Source of the DNA: Yamagishiella unicocca
Taxonomy: Eukaryota > Chlorophyta > Chlorophyceae > Chlamydomonadales > Volvocaceae
Direction of reading: 5' to 3'
DNA length: 64,000 nt
Assembly (NCBI GenBank): GCA_003116995.1
Contig: BDSL01000006.1
Coordinates: 992,001 to 1,056,000, forward strand
This document shows positions 1 to 10,278 of this stretch, in pieces (within the stretch, counting starts at the first letter, position 1; each line of letters begins with the position of its first letter). A program made the position numbers and the translations under genes. The notes beneath the pieces were generated by a model. The model was not told where the DNA came from and searched no databases. It saw nothing but the letters and a program-made list of their open reading frames with translations.

Positions 1-322
1 ACAGCGAGCACGGCGCCGCCACAGTGCGACGCCGGCGGCGAGGGGCGCGGGTGGGAGGGAGGGCGGGAGGGCGGCAGCTGGTGAGGGAGGGTCATTTGGG
101 TCGCCAGGTCGTCCAGGGCCTCCTAGGCTCCTGGGACGAGCGGCCTCTGACTGCCTGTATTGGCAATGGCGCCATCCCTGGAGCCAACCAGAGTGCACCT
201 TCCTGACAGCTTTCCAAAGCGACACGCGCACAACCCTGGCTTCCGTTGACACCCCCGGCCCTCCCTTGCCCGCCCGCCCTCTGAAACTACCGCCACCGCC
301 TTACGCACCACCACCACCACAG

Positions 323-1746
323 CTCTGCGATGGTGGCAGCCTCCTCCACGCGCTTGACTCGGGCCTCCTGGCCGGCTGCACCGCCGACGCCGGCGCCGTC
401 GACAGAAACACGTCCGCTGCCGGCGATGGAAGCGACGGAGCACTCGGCGCCGCCCGTGAGCGCTCCACAACCGCACCCGAACCACCACCGCAACCACCAT
501 CACCACCTACTACACAGCAGCAGCAGCCCCTCCAGCCGCGGGTGCTGCTGCTGCTAGCCCTGGACGTGGCCTCCGGCCTAGCGCAGCTGCACAGCGCCAC
601 CATCATACACGGCGACATCAGCTCCAGCAACGTGCTGCTCAGCTCCGTGCCGCGCGGCGCCACCTCCACCTCCACGACGACAGTCTCCACCAACACCGCC
701 AACACCGGCACCGACAACACCGACAACTCCAGGGAAGGCCCCGGCATCTCCGCTGGCACCTTCACGGGGGACGCCTGGTACAGCCGCTCCTCGGACTTAC
801 TGGCGGCGCTAGGGGACCCGTCATCGGACCACCTCCGCCGGGTGCGGCCCGGCGTGGGCGGCATGCACCTCCGCTCTGCCAGCAGCAGCGTGGCGCCGCT
901 GGGGTGGTACGGCTACGTGGCCAAGCTGTGCGACTTCGGGCTGGCGGAGGTGCTGCCGGCGGGGCAGCAGCACGTGAGGAGCCAGAGCAGGTAGGGGAGG
1001 TTTCGAGGACGAACCGTGGATGCCACAGAACCGTTTAGAACAGACGTTTTGAGATGCAGGCTGGAGAACTGGGTTGGGGATGGGGGGGAGGAGGTTGGGG
1101 GGAAGGACGGCGCAGGCTGGGGATCTGGGAGTGGCAGGAGGGCGGTGGTGCGCGTAATGACGTTGGTGTGGTGTGAGGGAGGGAGGGCGGGAGGGCGGGA
1201 GGGCTCGATCAGCGAGTGTACAGGCGTGAATAAAGTACCTCAGCAGGACGTAGGATTGAGCTCGACACTGACCCCGACCTTCCGAAAGCCCCCATCCCTC
1301 ACCATCCAACCCCCTGCTCCCCAACCCTCACCCCCCAAATGGCCGCTCCTCCACCTCCCTCAACCCTGCACGCAAGGCGCTCCTCCGCCTACACCGCCCC
1401 GGAGATCGCCCGGGACGGCCTGGTGGGCCCTGCGGGTGACGTGTACGCCTGGGGCGTGCTGTGCTGGGAGATGGCCCTAGGCACCTCCCTACCCACCGCC
1501 CTGGCGGCGCCGCATGGTGCCGGAGTGCGCGCGTGGCTGGCGGCCGCCGACACCGACGCCGCCGAGCAGCAGCCCGAGGCGGAGGCCGACGGCGGGGCAC
1601 TGCCGCCGGGTCTGCTGACGTGGCCGCCCCACGTGCCACGCGCGCTGGTGGTGCTGGTCGGCGAGTGCCTGCGGCCGGAGGCGGCGGCGCGGCCCAGCTC
1701 GCGGGACCTGGTACACCGGCTTGAACACATCATCACTAGCTTGTGA
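323..1746 (+). CDS. Protein kinase domain protein, 3' part (5' end not resolved)
   Basis: Two exons, 323-990 and 1377-1746, join in phase (AG|G restores an Arg codon); stop TGA at 1744-1746. The protein carries kinase subdomains in order: CDGGSLLHAL, an alpha-E segment LDVASGLAQLH, the catalytic loop HGDISSSNVLL, the DFG motif, and after the intron YTAPEI with DVYAWGVLCWEM. The loop reads HGD rather than HRD and lacks the usual Lys before Asn, as in many non-RD TKL-type kinases. Low-complexity insertions of roughly 60-80 residues sit before the alpha-E helix and between the catalytic loop and DFG. The exon starting at 323 follows a CAG acceptor in phase 0, so the ATP-binding lobe must lie upstream, mostly outside the window; bases 3-50 end at a possible phase-0 donor but do not look kinase-like. 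Presumably a Ser/Thr or dual-specificity kinase; substrate unknown. Confidence 0.85.
1001..1049 (-). repeat. Intronic dispersed element, copy 1
   Basis: Inside the kinase intron 991-1376. Read on the minus strand it matches the core AAACGTCTGTYCTAAACGG followed by CCACGGTTCGTCCTCGAAA. Related copies are at 10135, 10700, 12569 and 57606. Confidence 0.6.
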
Positions 1747-2133
1747 AATTGTAAAACCCTAAGACCCGCAACGTGGTGGGGCTGGTGGGGGGCACGCACC
1801 CCCCCCTGGTGGTTTAAGTAGGGTCCGCGGGGGCGGGCGGGGAGATGACGCCACGTCATTCGATGCGGGCCCCAGGCAGCTGGGGTTTCCGAAATACGGC
1901 TGAGGGGGATTGCCGCAGTCAAGGATATGTACGAGTGGGCGACCCTGTACGGTGGAAACAGAGTGCCGACCGGCAGGGGTGTGCTGGCTCACCGATGAGT
2001 AAGATGCTGAAGTACCTCGACTGGCGAGCAGGCTTCGGTCGCCGGAAAGGACATTAGGTGTGCCTGGCACTGGGGCGCTGGGGTGGGGTGGGGTGCATGG
2101 CCCTGGCTGCGTGGCCCTGGCTGCGGGAGCAGC

Positions 2134-2247
2134 GCGGGAGTGAGGGGCAGCGAAGTGAGGGGGCGGGAGTGAGGGGCAGCGAAGTGAGGGGGCGGGAGTG
2201 AGGGGCAGCGAAGTCAGGGGGCGAAAGTGAGGGGCAGCGAAGTGAGC
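2134..2247. repeat. 29-bp tandem repeat, about four copies
   Basis: The unit CGGGAGTGAGGGGCAGCGAA plus a G-rich tail recurs about four times with a few substitutions. It lies downstream of the kinase stop. Confidence 0.8.
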
Positions 2248-3520
2248 GAGGGCGGCGGCAGGAGCTAGCAGTCAGGGGGGTTCCGGGGCCCCGAGATGGC
2301 TGGGTGCGGTGGCACTGGTGGGCTGGAGGCACGCGATTGGCGGTTGACGTGGTGGGAGGCGGATAAGCTTGGACACGCACACACAGACACGCACGCAGGC
2401 ATGCTTTCGAGCACATGTGTGGTGAGCGCTGTGATTGGATTGGATAGGATTGGTATGGGTTAGTTGAAACCGATAAATAAACGTTGTGGTGATTTGGACC
2501 GAGTGGTCGAGGGTTGCTCTATTCACGTGATCCGACTCGCCGCGGCTGCCTGCCAGGCCAGGCTGGGCTGGGCTGCCAGGCCGGGCCGGGCCGGGGCTTC
2601 TGGGCGGGCGTTCTGCGGCAGGGCATGCAACGCTTTGTCGGTCATCGGGATTGTGCACTGCCCCATGCACACGGAAGGACGGATACTACATACAACGGCT
2701 TGCACCGCGCAGTGCATCCTGAATGCGGATCTTTTGGAGACAGCTAACGGGATGGCTTCACCTAAGTTTTCTTTGGAACGGCTCCAGGAGGTCTCTCGCG
2801 GCTCGTTTTCCATCGCCCGCGTGGCCCTCTCCTGGAGCCGGCCTGAGCCGGCTTTCCTTGCCAATATTATTTGATGGCGCGGATAGCGACCTCGGTGTGT
2901 GTAGTAGTGCTTATGAAGTAGCTCATGTCGCATTGTTGCCCTGTCGTTAATATGCAAGATTGAACGCATGCATTAAGCAAAGGATGCCTCAACCCGCATC
3001 TACAAATAGGGACGCGACGCAGGCCGGCTTGAATGCCGCTTGATAGGCCAGGCGGTTGCTACCGTATCAGTGAGGACCACCGAGCTACGGTTCCGTGACT
3101 TTTGGCCAAAATTCGTGTTCGATGTGCATATGTGTATTGGACTGAACACTGAAGGCTGTGGTAATGGTTGCGGCGGTAGCAGTGATGTTTTGCGGTGCAT
3201 GGCTGAGTCAGCGTGGCCTGCGCGGGAAATGATACGTTGGTGGCGGTAGTGGTGGTGCTGTGTGGTAGAGGCAGTCGGTGGGCGTGGTGGCGATGCAAGC
3301 GGGCATGTCTTCTCAGAGACCTCTCAGAAGCCTTACGCCGCTGCTTGCAAGAGCGAGCGCCGTAAGAGCGAGCCGCGTGGGTCCTTTTTTCCAAAGGAGT
3401 TGTGCGCCCCAGAGCGCATACGCGAAACGTCACCTGTGCTGCAGGCAAAGGCGAGGTGTGGAAGACGTGGTAGTAGTACGTGGTAGTAGTACAACACAGA
3501 AAAAGCGGAAAAGCGACCCC

Positions 3521-3535
3521 TGACGTGTTACGTCA
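3521..3535. promoter_or_regulatory. Palindromic TGACGT-GTT-ACGTCA motif
   Basis: Perfect 6-bp inverted arms with a 3-bp spacer. TGACG is the core of bZIP (CREB/TGA-like) sites, and the motif lies about 130 bases before the first ATG of the following gene. A regulatory role is inferred only. Confidence 0.3.
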
Positions 3536-3661
3536 ACTCCTCGATATGACAGGCGTCGACAATGACAGCAGCCCGCGAGGGTCGCGGCCTTTGTTGTGGC
3601 TCGCAGCTGCCACGGAGCGCCTGATTAATGTAACACAATTTGCACTAGGCGTTCCAGTAAA

Positions 3662-6600
3662 ATGGCTGCCAATAGCGACAACGGTCAAGGCGGCTGCTGC
3701 CACCATCAGGATATTTTGCCGCAACGGGCAGAGAAGCGACCCCTGGGTCATTTAGCCTTGGTGCCAGCACAGCACCGCCTCCGCCTCATTGTACAAAGCA
3801 GAAGAAAGGCTTCTCCTGTGCCAGAGCGAGAAGCCAGCAGCCCACGTGCGGACCTGGCGGCGGTTGAAGGAGCCAGAGGAAGCCCGCCGCTCGCGACCTC
3901 GGTCCCGCGCTCGCAGCCTCAGCTCCACGCCGCCCAGCAGCAGCAACGAGTCCAACAGCACCCGGAGATGCGCACGCAAACACAACGGGGGGAAGAGCTG
4001 CGGGACGAGCAGCAGCAGCAGCCAGTCCAAGGTCACGTCCGAGAGAAAGGACAGCAGCGACAACCACACCATAATTATTACCATGCTCAGAATCAGCCGT
4101 CGCCGCCGCAGCAGCAGCAGCGGAACGGCCGGCGGCGCGACAGCGAAATGTACGACAACTGCAGCGGCGCTGCCATATTGACCACTGGGGCGGAACAGCA
4201 ACCGGGCAGTCCCGTCGCGGACTCCGCCGCAGCGGCAGCAGCAGCACCAGCAGCACCAGCAGCTGCAGCTGCAGCACCAGCAGCTGCAGCACCAGCACCA
4301 GCAGCACCAGCAGCTGCAGCACCAGCAGCAGGCGGCCGCCTAGAACACCAGCCGCACCCGGAACCCCAGCGCCGGCGGGAGAGCCTGCACCACCACCACC
4401 ACCACCACCACCGTTACCAGGATCCCTACGCGACGGCCGCCGCCGCTAACCAGCCCGGGTCGGGTCCCGCCCTCCCTGGAGCTCCTCGCGACGGCGGCGG
4501 CGGTGGTGGTGCATGCCGCGGAGACGGAGTCTCGGAATACCGGACACGTCCTGGGGGCCGCCGCAGCGGCGCTGGCGAGGTGACGCCGCCTCGTGCCGCT
4601 GCGCGGCGGGAGCAGGTGGGAGCCGTGACGGAGGTGAAGGTGACGGCGGAGCGCAGCGGCCCGCAAGGGGCGGCTGTCGTCCAGCGTACGGCGTTAACGG
4701 CGGCGGCGGCGCCGCCGACACCATTGGCGCTGGCGATTCAGGTCAAGGCTGAGGACGGCCGCTGGAGTGGCTCGAGTGACCCCGCTATTACGACACGCAG
4801 GGGCGGCCACACCCCGTCACGTGGCGCTGGGGAGGAGCACCCGCTGCAGCGCCTGGCGGTGGCGGCGGCAGCGGAGGCGGCAGCGGAGGCGGCAGCGGAG
4901 GCAGCAGCGGAGGCGGAGGGGCGGGCGGAGGGGCAGGCGGAGGTCACGGAGACACGAGCGCAGGGCAAGGCCGCCGCCGCCGCCGCCACCGCCGCCACCG
5001 CCGCCATTGGCAGCCCCGCCGTCACCGCCGCCGCCACCGGTGGGGAGCTGCGGCGGCCAGGTATTGCCCGGCTGATGGCGGCGGTGGACCCGGATGACCC
5101 GAACATGGCGGCAATCCTGTCGGCGCTGCAGGTGGCGGCCAGCGTGGCGGCGGCGGCCCGAGCGCCCGGGCAGCACCACCACCAGCCGCAAGACCAGCCG
5201 CAAGACCAGCCGCAAGAGCGGGAGGATCAGTGGCTTCAGGTGTCAGGGAAGCGGGAGGAAGGAGAGGAAGGAGCGGCGGCGTCACGTGACGCGAGCAGCC
5301 CCAACGGCGGCGACGTCGCGACCCTCAGCGGTGGCCGGGGCTGTCGCAAGCGCCGAGGCAGGACCCCCGCGTGGCTCCAGCTGGGGGGCGGGGTCACTTC
5401 CTCTCCGTTACCAGGGACCGACGACGCGTTCGTCCCGCCAGCAGCGCAGGTACGGCACCAACCCGACGGCGCGCGTCGACTGGCGTCGCCGCCGCTTCCG
5501 GCGTCAGCGCTGCCGCCACCGCAGCCGCCGCCGCCACAATCGCCGTCGCAGCGCCACCCGCTGCCGCCGCTGGCGGACCAGCCGCCGCCGCCGCCGCAGC
5601 AGCAGCCGCTGGCGCAGTTACAGCGCGGGCCGGCGGCAGTCCCTGTTGCCTCAACATCCATCCCTGGAGTGCAGCCCGCGCCAATCCCTGTACCACGAAG
5701 CATGCTCGCATACCCCTGGAGCCGCCTCCCGGCAGCAGCGCCTCCGCCTCCGCCGCCTCTGCCGCCCCCAGGCCAAGTCCAAGGCCGGGCGGCCAGCCAT
5801 ATGCCGCCTCCTACTCCCAGCGCCAACGCCTCCACCGCCTTGCCCACCGGGCCCCTACCCACGGCCGAGTACTTCAGTGTTGGTGGTATTGGTGCTGTGG
5901 GTGGCGGCGGGCGTCGCAGCGGTCTCATAGACCTTCCCTTGGCCTCCGACGCGCCAGCCGTACCTGCCTCGCCGTCAGTCGCAGGGGCCGCCGCCACCGC
6001 CGCCGCTGGCGGTGCTCCCTGCGGCAATCTGGGCAGGGCTCAGCGGGGCATGTTGGATGGCAGGAGGCCAGGTTCAGCGGGCCCGGCGGTGGGATCGGAT
6101 CCTGCAGCGGCAGCGGCCGCCGGCCTGTATGGATGTACCGGTACCGGGACTACCCCGCTTGCGCCGGCGGCGGCGGGAGCGGCGGCGGCGGCGGCGGAGC
6201 AGCAGCGCCTGCTGGGCTACCTGACCCGCATGTGCTGCCAGCTGCAGGACGTGGCGCGGCTCAGCACGCAGCACGCGCGGCACGCCGTCGCGCTGATGGC
6301 GCCCATCGTGGTGCAGGTGGGCGGCTGGGTGGGTGCGTGGGTATTGGCGGGGACGGAAGGAGCGGAAGACGGAAGGAGCGGAGGAGGGTGGAGGCAGCGG
6401 CGAGGACATACCTGCCGTTCACCGGCACATGCTAGGCCCTCTGCGGCAAGCATGGGAAAATTTTGTGTTTTTGGTACAAAGAGATTGGTTGGTTGGTTGG
6501 TTGGTTGGTTGGTTGGTTGACTTCGTGGCATCCTCGGGTTTCATTTGCTGCTGCCCACCCGCGGGCGCCTGCTGCCGCCTTCCTCCCCCCGCCTCGCCGA

Positions 6601-7567
6601 GCAGGTGCAGCTGGCGGTGGCGGTGGGGGCCGCGCCCGGTGCGCTGGCCATGCCCTCGGTCACGGCGGCGGCGACCCGGCAGCAGCAGCTCCAGAACCAG
6701 CTGCACCTCCAGCAGCAGGTGCAGCAGCAGCAGCAGCTGCACCTCCAGCAGCAGGTGCAGCAGCAGGTGCAGCAGCACCCTCAGCCCTACCATCAACAAC
6801 AGCAGCGGCTGCACCAGCAACCACAGCAGCAGCAACAGCAGCAGCAGCCGCAACAGCAGCGCCTGCAACCGGTCCCTGGGCAGCAGCGACCGGAGTGCGC
6901 GATCCAACCGGTCCCTGACTCCCTTCGGAGCTGCCAGCCGGGCGGCTCTGGCGGCGGTGGCAGGGCGGGCGGCTCGGGCGGCGGCAGCTCGGGTGCGGTA
7001 GACACTGGAGGGGCCAGCTGGGGCGGCGGCAGGGGGCCCGACTGTCAGACCCGTACCCCGGGAGGCTGGCGCGAACACCCAAACGGGGTATGTGGAAGTA
7101 TCGGCAACGGCAATGGCAACTGCGCCAACGGCAACACCGGCATGTACTACACCGCCCCAGCCGGAGCAGCAGCAGCCCTTCGTTCGGCGTCCTGCCAAGC
7201 CGGCGCTGCTGTTGCTGGCGGCCCGGACGAGGATAACACTAACGTTTCTGTGGCGACGATGACGGCGGCGACGGCGGCGGATCGGGGCGGCGGCGGTGCC
7301 GGGGCTGCACCACCCCAACACGGCGTACCTTCTGCTGCTGCTGCTGATGTGGTGCCAGTACGGGGGAGAGCAGCCGCACCGGCAGCGGCAGCGGCAAAGG
7401 AAGGGGCAGGAACGGGCAGCCGCAAGCGCCGAGCGCCCGAGGATGAAGACCCACGGGTCGCTACCGACGGCGGCAGCGGCGACGACTCGTACTGCAGGTC
7501 CGGCGGCGGCAGCACCACTGAGGACAGCAGCGGCGAGCGCTCCAGGGAACGCAGCGCGGCGGCGGCA

Positions 7568-7609
<42 letters not shown>

Positions 7610-7972
7610 GCGGTGGCGGATCCTCAGAGCCAGTCCGGAGTTCACATTACGCCGAACGGGGTCTGGTCATGTGCAGTTGCGGGCTCGGGCTCGGCTTCGA
7701 AGGGCGGAGCGATCTTGGACACAACGGGTACGCCGCTCAGCCAAGAGCTAGGGCCTAATCTGGATGCGGCAGGGACACGGCGGTTTGCGGTTCGCGGCGG
7801 CGGCGGCGGTGACGGCAGCACGGGCAACGGCGGCGGCAATGGCAGCGCTAGTGATGGCCTTGGCGGTAGCTTTGGCGGTGGCGGTGGTGGCGGTGGCGGC
7901 GGTGGCGGTGGTGGCGGTGGGGTAGGCAAGCTGAACTTCAAAATCCAAAGGTTGCAGGCACAGCACTCCTGA
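3662..7972 (+). CDS. Large low-complexity protein, probably nuclear; function unknown
   Basis: Exons 3662-6316 and 6605-7972 join in phase 0 (CAG donor side, GAGCAG acceptor), giving about 1340 residues; stop TGA at 7970-7972. The frame stays open through more than 4 kb, which argues for a gene, but nearly all of it is compositionally biased: Ala/Pro/Gln near residues 185-225, a His run near 245, Ala-Glu repeats near 400-420, poly-Gln near 910-970, poly-Ala and poly-Gly toward the C-terminus. Two basic clusters, CRKRRGR near residue 561 and SRKRRAPED near residue 1157, resemble nuclear localisation signals. The only complex stretch is residues about 850-905 across the intron, a likely helix (LLGYLTRMCCQLQDVARL). 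No family is recognised. The start is the first ATG in the open frame and may be wrong; extra introns are possible. Confidence 0.6.
6485..6518 (+). repeat. GGTT tetranucleotide microsatellite
   Basis: About eight TTGG/GGTT units within the intron 6317-6604 of the low-complexity gene. Read through as coding it ends at a TGA, which supports the intron call. Confidence 0.85.
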
Positions 7973-8960
7973 CTCGTGGCACGGGCCCCGTTGCGGAAGT
8001 AGCTGCTGTACGACGTTACGGTGGTGTTGCGGAATTTCAAATCTGCGTCGCACGTCATGACGTCGGACGGCCGCACTCAGTCTCTCCCGAACGGGCCCAC
8101 GGCCTGAACGGCAGCGACGGCATGCTGACTAGGACGCCGTACACGAAGCTTACATTGGTTTCGCCGCAACCTTCCTTCCCCCGATCATTGTGGACGTCTA
8201 CGAAGCATTTGGAGCGACCTGCGGTGGCACTTGGGTGGGCTATCGTAGCAGGTATATAAGGGTCTACGGTATACGTCATCCCCACAAGTTGCACCAAAGT
8301 ACTGCGGCGGGGGCGCCTAATTTGGCAAGTAGGCTAGAGGGCAGGCAGGCAGCCATCTGGGTGCATGCGCGCGGTGCCGGGTGCCCCCTCTCTCCCACGT
8401 GCGCAAGCACGCGCGTAACCAAGCGCAGGACACAACCGAAACGTACACCTGCTCGTTGCTGCATTATGCCCTTTCGGGGCCCAGACCACCAGAATGTGTG
8501 AATACCATGATTGCCGCCTTGGTGCTCGTTCGGAACCAAATTGCGCCTTTTGGAGTTCTGTAAACGTGATTGGCCCTGGGTTAGCGTGATGCCGGCCCCT
8601 GCCGTTTCCGTTGCTGCGTGGAGGGCTGCGTGGTATTGGTGTTGGCGGCGGCGCGAGTAACTTGGCTGGTTTGTTAGGTATTGACAGTCCCGTTCGGATT
8701 CCGTGCTTATCGGAGAGAAATACAAGGGAACCCATGTATGCCACGGGCATTCGCGAAACAATTTGGCAGTACCTGATGAGAAGTTGAAGGCAGCCGAGAT
8801 GCTGGATACGAGTACCGACAGTAGCAACAGCCCGCATACACTGAAGCGGAAATGCCCTGCGTTTTTAATGATGTCAGCGAAATCTCGACCACGCACCAAC
8901 TCTTCGTACTCTTTGCAGTCTACTACAAGGGGCGCAGCTGCGCAATTCATGGAGCGGAAA

Positions 8961-8993
8961 TGTCGTACATCAACTTGGGGTTGATGTACGACA
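8961..8993. repeat. Perfect hairpin, 14-bp stem and 5-nt loop
   Basis: The arm TGTCGTACATCAAC at 8961-8974 is followed by the loop TTGGG and its exact reverse complement at 8980-8993. No gene is placed here. Confidence 0.85.
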
Positions 8994-9732
8994 CAGCGAA
9001 AAAGCGACAGACGGACGGAGATGTAGAGTACTCTGATCAGCGCCATGTGCAGGATGTTATTACGACGACCATCCTTCTCCTTACCCCAGTGCACTCGCCA
9101 GCAGGACCAAGATGCGCCCTAGCATTCTCCTCGTTTTTTCAGAACGTCTCTCGTTTTCCAGTTTCAAATCCCGCAGCGAGTTGCCTGGCCGCGGTCAGGC
9201 TCGCGTAACGAGCTGCAGCGGCGCGCGCGCAAATTCGGGCTTCATCAGCAGGAGCAGCGGTATGGAGAAAAGGTCGCCGTCGACGATCGAGAAACGGATG
9301 AAGAAAAGGTGCCGTCGACGATGGAGCCGTTGCGGTCGACGAGCCCCAGGCTGCCCGGGTTCAGCTCCCACGCGCCAGGGGTTGTCCTCACGAGCCACGA
9401 GGTCTAGGACACGCTGTTTTCAAGCTTCGTATACGTCGGCAAGGAACGCCTCAAACATACGGGGCCCATACAGATTTCCATACCTACCGGTACTTCACCA
9501 AATGGAAATTTGGTTCACGCGAGCTTCACACAGATTCATGTGAGCAGAACGCCGGAGCCGCGCCCTCCCCTGCCAGACGCGGCAGGATCCGACGCGCGGC
9601 GGCAGCAGCCCAAGGACCCGCGGCGGCGGCCGGAGAGCTAATGGCCTCCACCGGAGTACCTGCGGCCGGGGGACTTCGAAAGTGTACGAGGTACCCGGTG
9701 CCCTGCCGATGGTAGCCTGTGAGCTGTGCGTG

Positions 9733-9818
9733 CCTTGACTCCCCCACAACAGAGCCGAGCGGATGCCGCCGGGCACGTCCCCCCACAACAGAGCCGAGCG
9801 GATGCCGCCGGGCACGTC
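9733..9818. repeat. Direct duplication of about 40 bp
   Basis: Two adjacent nearly identical copies beginning CCCCCACAACAGAGCCGAGC and ending GGGCACGTCC. Confidence 0.85.
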
Positions 9819-10134
9819 CTTCACCGTAACAACACACGACGACTGCTCACGTCTCAGCGGCAGCCAGTGTCAGCTGAGTCGCCAGCAAGCCAGCGTGCGA
9901 ACGCCGTACACGCACATCATACACGCTAGCTAGTGCACGCCGCTGATTTAGCCATACTAGCACTCCGCAGCCGCAACACCGCAACGCCGCCGCAACCTAC
10001 TCTCCAGGCGATGGAGCCTGTCTTGGCGCGTGCGCCACCACCTACACGGACCAGCACGCTCCGAGCCATGACCGCAGCGCGCCACCCAGGGCGCCCACCA
10101 CCCCTTAGGCCCCGTTACCCCCTCCCCCCTCTGG

Positions 10135-10185
10135 AAACATCTGTTCTAAACGGTTTACATCGGTCTTCCTTGCAACACCCTCCCC
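10135..10185 (+). repeat. Intronic-type dispersed element, copy 2 (downstream of M20 stop)
   Basis: Reads AAACATCTGTTCTAAACGG and then GGTCTTCCTTGCAAC, matching the family core. It lies just beyond the M20 stop codon, probably in the 3' UTR, so this copy is not in an intron. Confidence 0.55.
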
Positions 10186-10278
10186 CCTCCCAACAATCCA
10201 TAACGGGGCATCCTCTCTGGGAAGCCTCCCAGCTCAGTCACGTCGCCCAAACCTCGCCTCCGCCTCCACCGCCGTCTC

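Larger units (their letters stand above)
1747..3661. other. Intergenic region between the kinase and the low-complexity gene
   Basis: No reading frame here looks like a recognisable protein. The first part is presumably the kinase 3' UTR. It holds a 29-bp tandem repeat at 2134-2247 and a TGACGT inverted pair at 3521-3535. Confidence 0.5.
7973..10278. other. Gene-poor interval before the M20 gene
   Basis: Base composition falls at about 8500-9100. Minus-strand frames at 8276-9094 and 9195-9398 are open but have no recognisable domain, and I do not call them. It contains a 14-bp-stem palindrome at 8961-8993, a duplicated segment at 9733-9818, and an element copy at 10135 in the M20 3' flank. 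Confidence 0.5.

Noticed and set aside
8276..9094. 272-residue minus-strand frame
   Set aside because: No domain, biased by low-GC sequence, overlapped by open plus-strand frames, no splice partners found.
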